Positions 60,900 through 64,000 of a stretch of 64,000 nt of DNA are shown here, in pieces. The DNA comes from Acidaminobacter hydrogenoformans DSM 2784 (GTDB lineage: Bacteria; Bacillota; Clostridia; Peptostreptococcales; Acidaminobacteraceae). The stretch spans positions 62,001 through 126,000 of the forward strand of contig NZ_FMWL01000007.1 in the NCBI RefSeq assembly GCF_900103005.1, in the 5' to 3' direction. A program made the position numbers and the translations under genes. The notes under the pieces are model-generated. The model saw only the letters and a program-made list of their open reading frames with translations, was not told where the DNA came from and ran no database searches. Positions within the stretch are counted from its first letter, which is position 1. Every line of letters starts with the position of its first letter.

Positions 60900-62831
60900 A
60901 TGAATTCCAAAATAGAAAGATTAAAAAAAAATTGGGAATCGTATGTTTTAAACGGAGAATTATCTGGAGACACACGGCCATGTGTAAAGGAAGCCTGGGA
61001 CCGCTGCATCGCTTTGGATGTTGATTACAATGATGGTTTTGGACAAATTATATCCAATGAAGAACTTAAAGAGCGGCTCGTTAAGAATGAAAATCTCATT
61101 AAGATAGCAGCTCCAATAATGGAAAATATCTATACAATCATCAAAAATACAAGTTTCAGTATTGTCTTGTCAGATGGCGAGGGTGTGCTCATCCATGTCA
61201 TTGAGAATGAAAGTATTCATAATAAACACAGCAACTTAAAATTTTTTCTTGGGACACACTGGGATGAGGCGAATGTGGGTTCTAATGCTATTGGAACCGC
61301 ACTCGCTAGAAAAGAAGCTATTCATATGAAAGGCGCAGAACATTATTGTCTCTCACATCATCCTTGGACATGCTCAGCCGCAATAATCAGAGACCCGTTT
61401 GGGAAAATCATAGGATGTCTCGACATATCAGGGAGTGTTGAAGACGAACATATTCATACTTTTGGTATTGTTACTACTGCTGCTGCAATAATTGAAAAGC
61501 AATTAAATTTAATGGCTTCTTATCAGTTGATAAATACAGCAATCAACTCTGTCATGGATGGTTTTTTTGTTATAGACAATTCTTTTAAAATACTTCACAT
61601 AAATGATAAAATGGCAGAACTCTTGGGGATCAAAAGGGAAGATCTAATGGGCTTAGATCTGAGGGATATATTCAAGGATATCAATATTCAAAATGAAGTT
61701 TTGAACTTAGGAAAAAATATAAAGTTGAATGATTATACAATCAATTTTAAACGAACAAAATTGGAATGCATGATCATCATTTCGCCTACAATTATTGATA
61801 ATCAAGTGAGTGGCGCAGTATTTCTGATTAAGGAAGCTGCCAATGTGAGACGAGAGGTATCAAAACTTGCGGGTTTTAGTTCTGGATACACCTTTGATGA
61901 TTTGATTACCTGTGATGACAATATGCAAGCAGTCAAAAATTTTGCCAAAAAAATTGCAGAATATGATTGTACGGTACTTATTCAAGGCGAGAGTGGAACA
62001 GGAAAAGAAATTTTTGCGCACGCAATACATCATCATAGTTCTCGAAGCGAAGGACCTTTCATCGCAATTAATTGTGCAGCTTTGCCAAAGGATCTTGCTG
62101 AGAGTGAGCTTTTCGGTTATGAAAAGGGTGCCTTTACAGGTGCGTCTAACGAAGGTAAGCCAGGTAAATTTGAACTGGCGAACGGTGGTACGATTTTTCT
62201 TGATGAAATCGGTGAGCTGCCATTAGAAATTCAATCTAAGTTTCTGAGGATCCTCGATGATCAGAAAGTAAGCCGAATTGGCAGTCGCTATGAACGGGAT
62301 TTGAATGTTCGAATCATAGCCGCGACTAATAGAAATCTTGAAAGAGAGATTGAAGTTAAGGGATTTCGGGAAGATCTATATTTCAGGCTCAATGTAGTAA
62401 AAATATCACTAATACCACTCAGGGATCGGAAGAATGACATTCTGCTGCTGGCAGATAAATTCATCAAGCGTCTGAATCTTGAGAATAACTGTAGTGAAAA
62501 ACAATTCAGCGAAAAGTTCAAAGACGCCTTAATGAAAAAGCCGTGGAAAGGTAATGTAAGAGAACTGCGGAATTATATTCAGAAGGAGTATTACCTGTGT
62601 GATGGAGATACCATCAATGGCAGCTATAATCATAATATGGAACTGTCGTCCAAGATAGATTTCAAAAACGATAATCTACAGAATGTCGAGAAATTCTGTA
62701 TAATTGAAGCGCTTCGTGCAGCGAATGGAAATGCGGTTGAAGCTGCAGAGCAGCTGAAAATTGGCAAGTCAACAATCTATAGAAAGATTTTGTCCTATCA
62801 GATTGATGTAAAATCTTTCAAAGAGCAATAA
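60900..62831 (+). CDS. acoR: sigma-54-dependent activator, AcoR-like
   Basis: A 643-residue enhancer-binding protein: N-terminal GAF-like domain (about 40-200; WDEANVGSNAIGTALARKEAIHMKGAEHYC is the AcoR signature), PAS domain (about 215-310), AAA+ domain with Walker A GESGTGKE (near 363), GAFTGA (near 412) and Walker B TIFLDEIGELP (near 433), and a Fis-type helix-turn-helix at the C-terminus (AANGNAVEAAEQLKIGKSTIYRKI). AcoR proteins switch on acetoin catabolism. The gene is AT-rich; its own terminator and then a sigma-54 promoter for acoA follow. AGGAGGTG precedes ATG 60900. Confidence 0.92.
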   Translation: MNSKIERLKKNWESYVLNGELSGDTRPCVKEAWDRCIALDVDYNDGFGQIISNEELKERLVKNENLIKIAAPIMENIYTIIKNTSFSIVLSDGEGVLIHVIENESIHNKHSNLKFFLGTHWDEANVGSNAIGTALARKEAIHMKGAEHYCLSHHPWTCSAAIIRDPFGKIIGCLDISGSVEDEHIHTFGIVTTAAAIIEKQLNLMASYQLINTAINSVMDGFFVIDNSFKILHINDKMAELLGIKREDLMGLDLRDIFKDINIQNEVLNLGKNIKLNDYTINFKRTKLECMIIISPTIIDNQVSGAVFLIKEAANVRREVSKLAGFSSGYTFDDLITCDDNMQAVKNFAKKIAEYDCTVLIQGESGTGKEIFAHAIHHHSSRSEGPFIAINCAALPKDLAESELFGYEKGAFTGASNEGKPGKFELANGGTIFLDEIGELPLEIQSKFLRILDDQKVSRIGSRYERDLNVRIIAATNRNLEREIEVKGFREDLYFRLNVVKISLIPLRDRKNDILLLADKFIKRLNLENNCSEKQFSEKFKDALMKKPWKGNVRELRNYIQKEYYLCDGDTINGSYNHNMELSSKIDFKNDNLQNVEKFCIIEALRAANGNAVEAAEQLKIGKSTIYRKILSYQIDVKSFKEQ

Positions 62832-62892
62832 AAAAATACATAGTTCAGTCTATCTAAGTAAAGTAATTAGGTGATGGCTGCACTAAATTATT

Positions 62893-62934
62893 AACCGTTT
62901 CGGACTGGGTTTTAATGCCCATTTTGAGACGGTT
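62893..62934 (+). terminator. terminator after acoR
   Basis: AACCGTTTC pairs with GAGACGGTT, with inner GGG/CCC, followed by ATTTTT. Confidence 0.75.
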
Positions 62935-62943
62935 ATTTTTATG

Positions 62944-62994
62944 CCGTTTCCCAATTTGGGAATTTCAAAATGGGAAAAAGACATAATGGGAAAA
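62944..62994. promoter_or_regulatory. candidate AcoR enhancer sites
   Basis: TTCCCAATTTGGGAA is a perfect 15-nt palindrome at 62948-62962, and TGGGAAAA recurs at 62971 and 62987, so four half-sites TGGGAA(A) lie 55-100 bp upstream of the sigma-54 promoter. Confidence 0.6.
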
Positions 62995-63045
62995 CGGATT
63001 AAAGTTGGAGAGCCAGCAATAAAGCTATTGTGAGCACTTATTATT

Positions 63046-63061
63046 TTGGCATGTTAATTGC
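63046..63061 (+). promoter_or_regulatory. sigma-54 promoter of the acetoin dehydrogenase operon
   Basis: TTGGCATGTTAATTGC has GG at 63048-63049 and GC at 63060-63061, ten bases between, and matches TGGCAYG-N4-TTGC. It lies between acoR and the Lin0512-family gene. Confidence 0.82.
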
Positions 63062-63218
63062 TTAAGTAATAGATGACACATTACATGTCATTGGTAGTTT
63101 GATTCAAAAAGATTCTGAAGGGAGGGACGATCATAAACGGCTTTGTTCGTTGCAGTAACAGATCGGCTAAATTAACAGTGAGTCCAAGTATTTAAAAAAT
63201 GGAAAACGGTAAGAGGTG

Positions 63219-63605
63219 ATGCGTATCAAACGGTTTATCATCGAATTTGGTCTGGGACTGGACTTTCACGGCCAATCAGTCACGGATGCAGCCGGAAAAG
63301 CTGTCCGGGAAGCTATATCCAGAAGTTGCCTTTCTGGATTGCAGGAGGTGTTGGGCTACTCGTTGAAAGAGATGAATGAAAAAATTCTCATAAAAATGAC
63401 GATTGCCGTTTCACGACCGGATGAAGTGGATTCAGAATCAATCAAAATGTATCTGCCGATCGGGCAAAAAGAGGTGCTGGTTGTGAGTGGTGGCTTGAAG
63501 GTGCGAGGGATCAATATCCCAGAATTCGGCGACCGTGACGACAGCATCGAAGCTGCAGTGGCCTGCATTGAAGTATGCATAATTGAAAAGGAGGAATCAC
63601 TTTGA
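63219..63605 (+). CDS. Lin0512-family protein in the acetoin operon
   Basis: A 128-residue protein similar to the Lin0512 family (PF09585): MRIKRFIIEFGLGLDFHGQSVTDAAGKAVREAISRSCLSGLQEVLG. Function is unknown, but such genes often stand before acoA. ATG 63219 lies close after AAGAGG; a GTG at 63216 is also possible. The 3' end overlaps the acoA start by 4 nt (TTGA), so it is co-translated with acetoin dehydrogenase. Confidence 0.8.
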   Translation: MRIKRFIIEFGLGLDFHGQSVTDAAGKAVREAISRSCLSGLQEVLGYSLKEMNEKILIKMTIAVSRPDEVDSESIKMYLPIGQKEVLVVSGGLKVRGINIPEFGDRDDSIEAAVACIEVCIIEKEESL

Positions 63606-64000
63606 AGCTAAGTAACGAGAAGATATTGAGCATGTACGAAAATATGTTGAAAATCAGAAAGTTTGAAGAAAGAGCAATGATACTGTTCTCAGAAGGACAG
63701 ATTCCGGGGTTTGTTCATCTTTATATCGGTGAAGAAGCTGTTGCAACAGGTGCTTGTGCCAATCTGAATGAAGATGATTTTATCACCAGCACACATCGCG
63801 GCCATGGTCATATCGTTTCGAAGGGCGGGGATCTTAATCTGATGATGGCTGAGCTGTTTGGGAAAGAAACCGGCTACTGTAAAGGCAAAGGCGGATCCAT
63901 GCATATCGCGGATGCGACGAAAGGAATTCTCGGCGCCAATGGTATTGTCGGCGCTGGACATAACATTGCAGCAGGTGCGGGACTCAGTGCAAAATACAGA
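63602..64000 (+). CDS. acoA: acetoin dehydrogenase E1 alpha subunit, N-terminal part
   Basis: The first 133 codons of a TPP-dependent E1 alpha subunit; the rest is beyond the window. FVHLYIGEEAVATGACANL (near 40) and STHRGHGHIVSKGGD (near 64) are the conserved start of this family, then KGKGGSMHIADATKGILGANGIVGAG (near 97-122). The TTG start at 63602 follows AAGGAGG at 63588-63594. The sigma-54 promoter, AcoR gene and Lin0512 neighbour favour acetoin over pyruvate as substrate. Confidence 0.9.
   Translation, partial: MKLSNEKILSMYENMLKIRKFEERAMILFSEGQIPGFVHLYIGEEAVATGACANLNEDDFITSTHRGHGHIVSKGGDLNLMMAELFGKETGYCKGKGGSMHIADATKGILGANGIVGAGHNIAAGAGLSAKYR

Noticed and set aside
1..64000. Search for CRISPR arrays, tRNA and rRNA genes, prophage or intact IS genes
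   Set aside because: No regularly spaced repeats with unique spacers, no cloverleaf sequences ending in CCA-type acceptor stems, no rRNA-like blocks and no transposase or integrase proteins were recognised.

Overview
The window reads as a chromosome segment of a strictly anaerobic, fermentative Gram-positive bacterium of the class Clostridia. The evidence is an oxygen-sensitive pyruvate formate-lyase with its activase, a citrate-lyase cluster, two sigma-54 enhancer-binding proteins each with a recognisable -24/-12 promoter nearby, lipoprotein signal peptides, an SLH-domain wall protein, the PdxS/PdxT route to vitamin B6, strong AGGAGG ribosome-binding sites and frequent TTG starts. An Acidaminobacter/Fusibacter-like lineage would fit, but the genus cannot be fixed from this sequence alone. 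No rRNA, tRNA, CRISPR array, intact insertion sequence or phage genes were seen.

Layout. 1-8.5 kb: citrate fermentation (citE end, citF, an AbrB-type membrane protein, citC, NADP-isocitrate dehydrogenase, a fused citXG), then a ferritin-like protein and a sirtuin. 8.5-14.1 kb: an EamA exporter and a sulfur-trafficking operon (two half-size YeeE/YedE transporters, TusA, a thioredoxin reductase with a fused degenerate thioredoxin domain) divergent from a LysR regulator, plus a second TusA. 14.2-19.1 kb: an envelope-sugar group (WecE-like aminotransferase, a glycosyltransferase/ATP-grasp fusion, an ArnT-like membrane glycosyltransferase). 19.3-21.3 kb: two rhodanese lipoproteins. 21.3-28 kb: a repeat-rich spacer, a yybP-ykoY manganese riboswitch driving a P-type ATPase, then cvfB, hisS and mnmA. 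28.2-33 kb: ZupT-like transporter, a Crp/Fnr regulator, pflA and pflB. 33.2-40.4 kb: Fic protein, NimA-like protein, a sigma-54 activator whose sensor resembles 3,5-diaminohexanoate dehydrogenase, its probable target EamA transporter, a B3/B4-domain protein and a leucine-rich-repeat lipoprotein. 40.7-44 kb: PpaX-like phosphatase and the queuosine operon queD-E-C-F behind a candidate preQ1 riboswitch. 44.3-48.8 kb: two unknown proteins, a MntA/HepT toxin-antitoxin pair and an SLH/M23 peptidase. 48.9-53.2 kb: AT-rich Crp/Fnr - ABC transporter - DUF364 cluster with a 26-bp palindromic operator. 53.5-56.5 kb: pdxST and divergent pdxR. 56.6-60.7 kb: PadR, an OxlT-like carrier and a 2-enoate-reductase-like flavoprotein. 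60.9-64 kb: AcoR-type activator, sigma-54 promoter and the start of an acetoin dehydrogenase operon.

The genes fit together as fermentation modules (citrate, pyruvate/formate, acetoin, enoate reduction), each with its own regulator, interspersed with sulfur handling, metal homeostasis and tRNA modification (mnmA and queuosine). The most unusual items are the dehydrogenase-derived sensor of the sigma-54 activator with a near-perfect sigma-54 promoter next door, the glycosyltransferase/ATP-grasp fusion, an isolated Na+-decarboxylase-type GIIGGADGP motif in an unknown soluble protein, a Crp/Fnr gene whose cysteine cluster lies upstream of every normal start codon, and a short 11-nt motif (GACCATCGGCA) that recurs in intergenic regions and twice forms the stem of a terminator.
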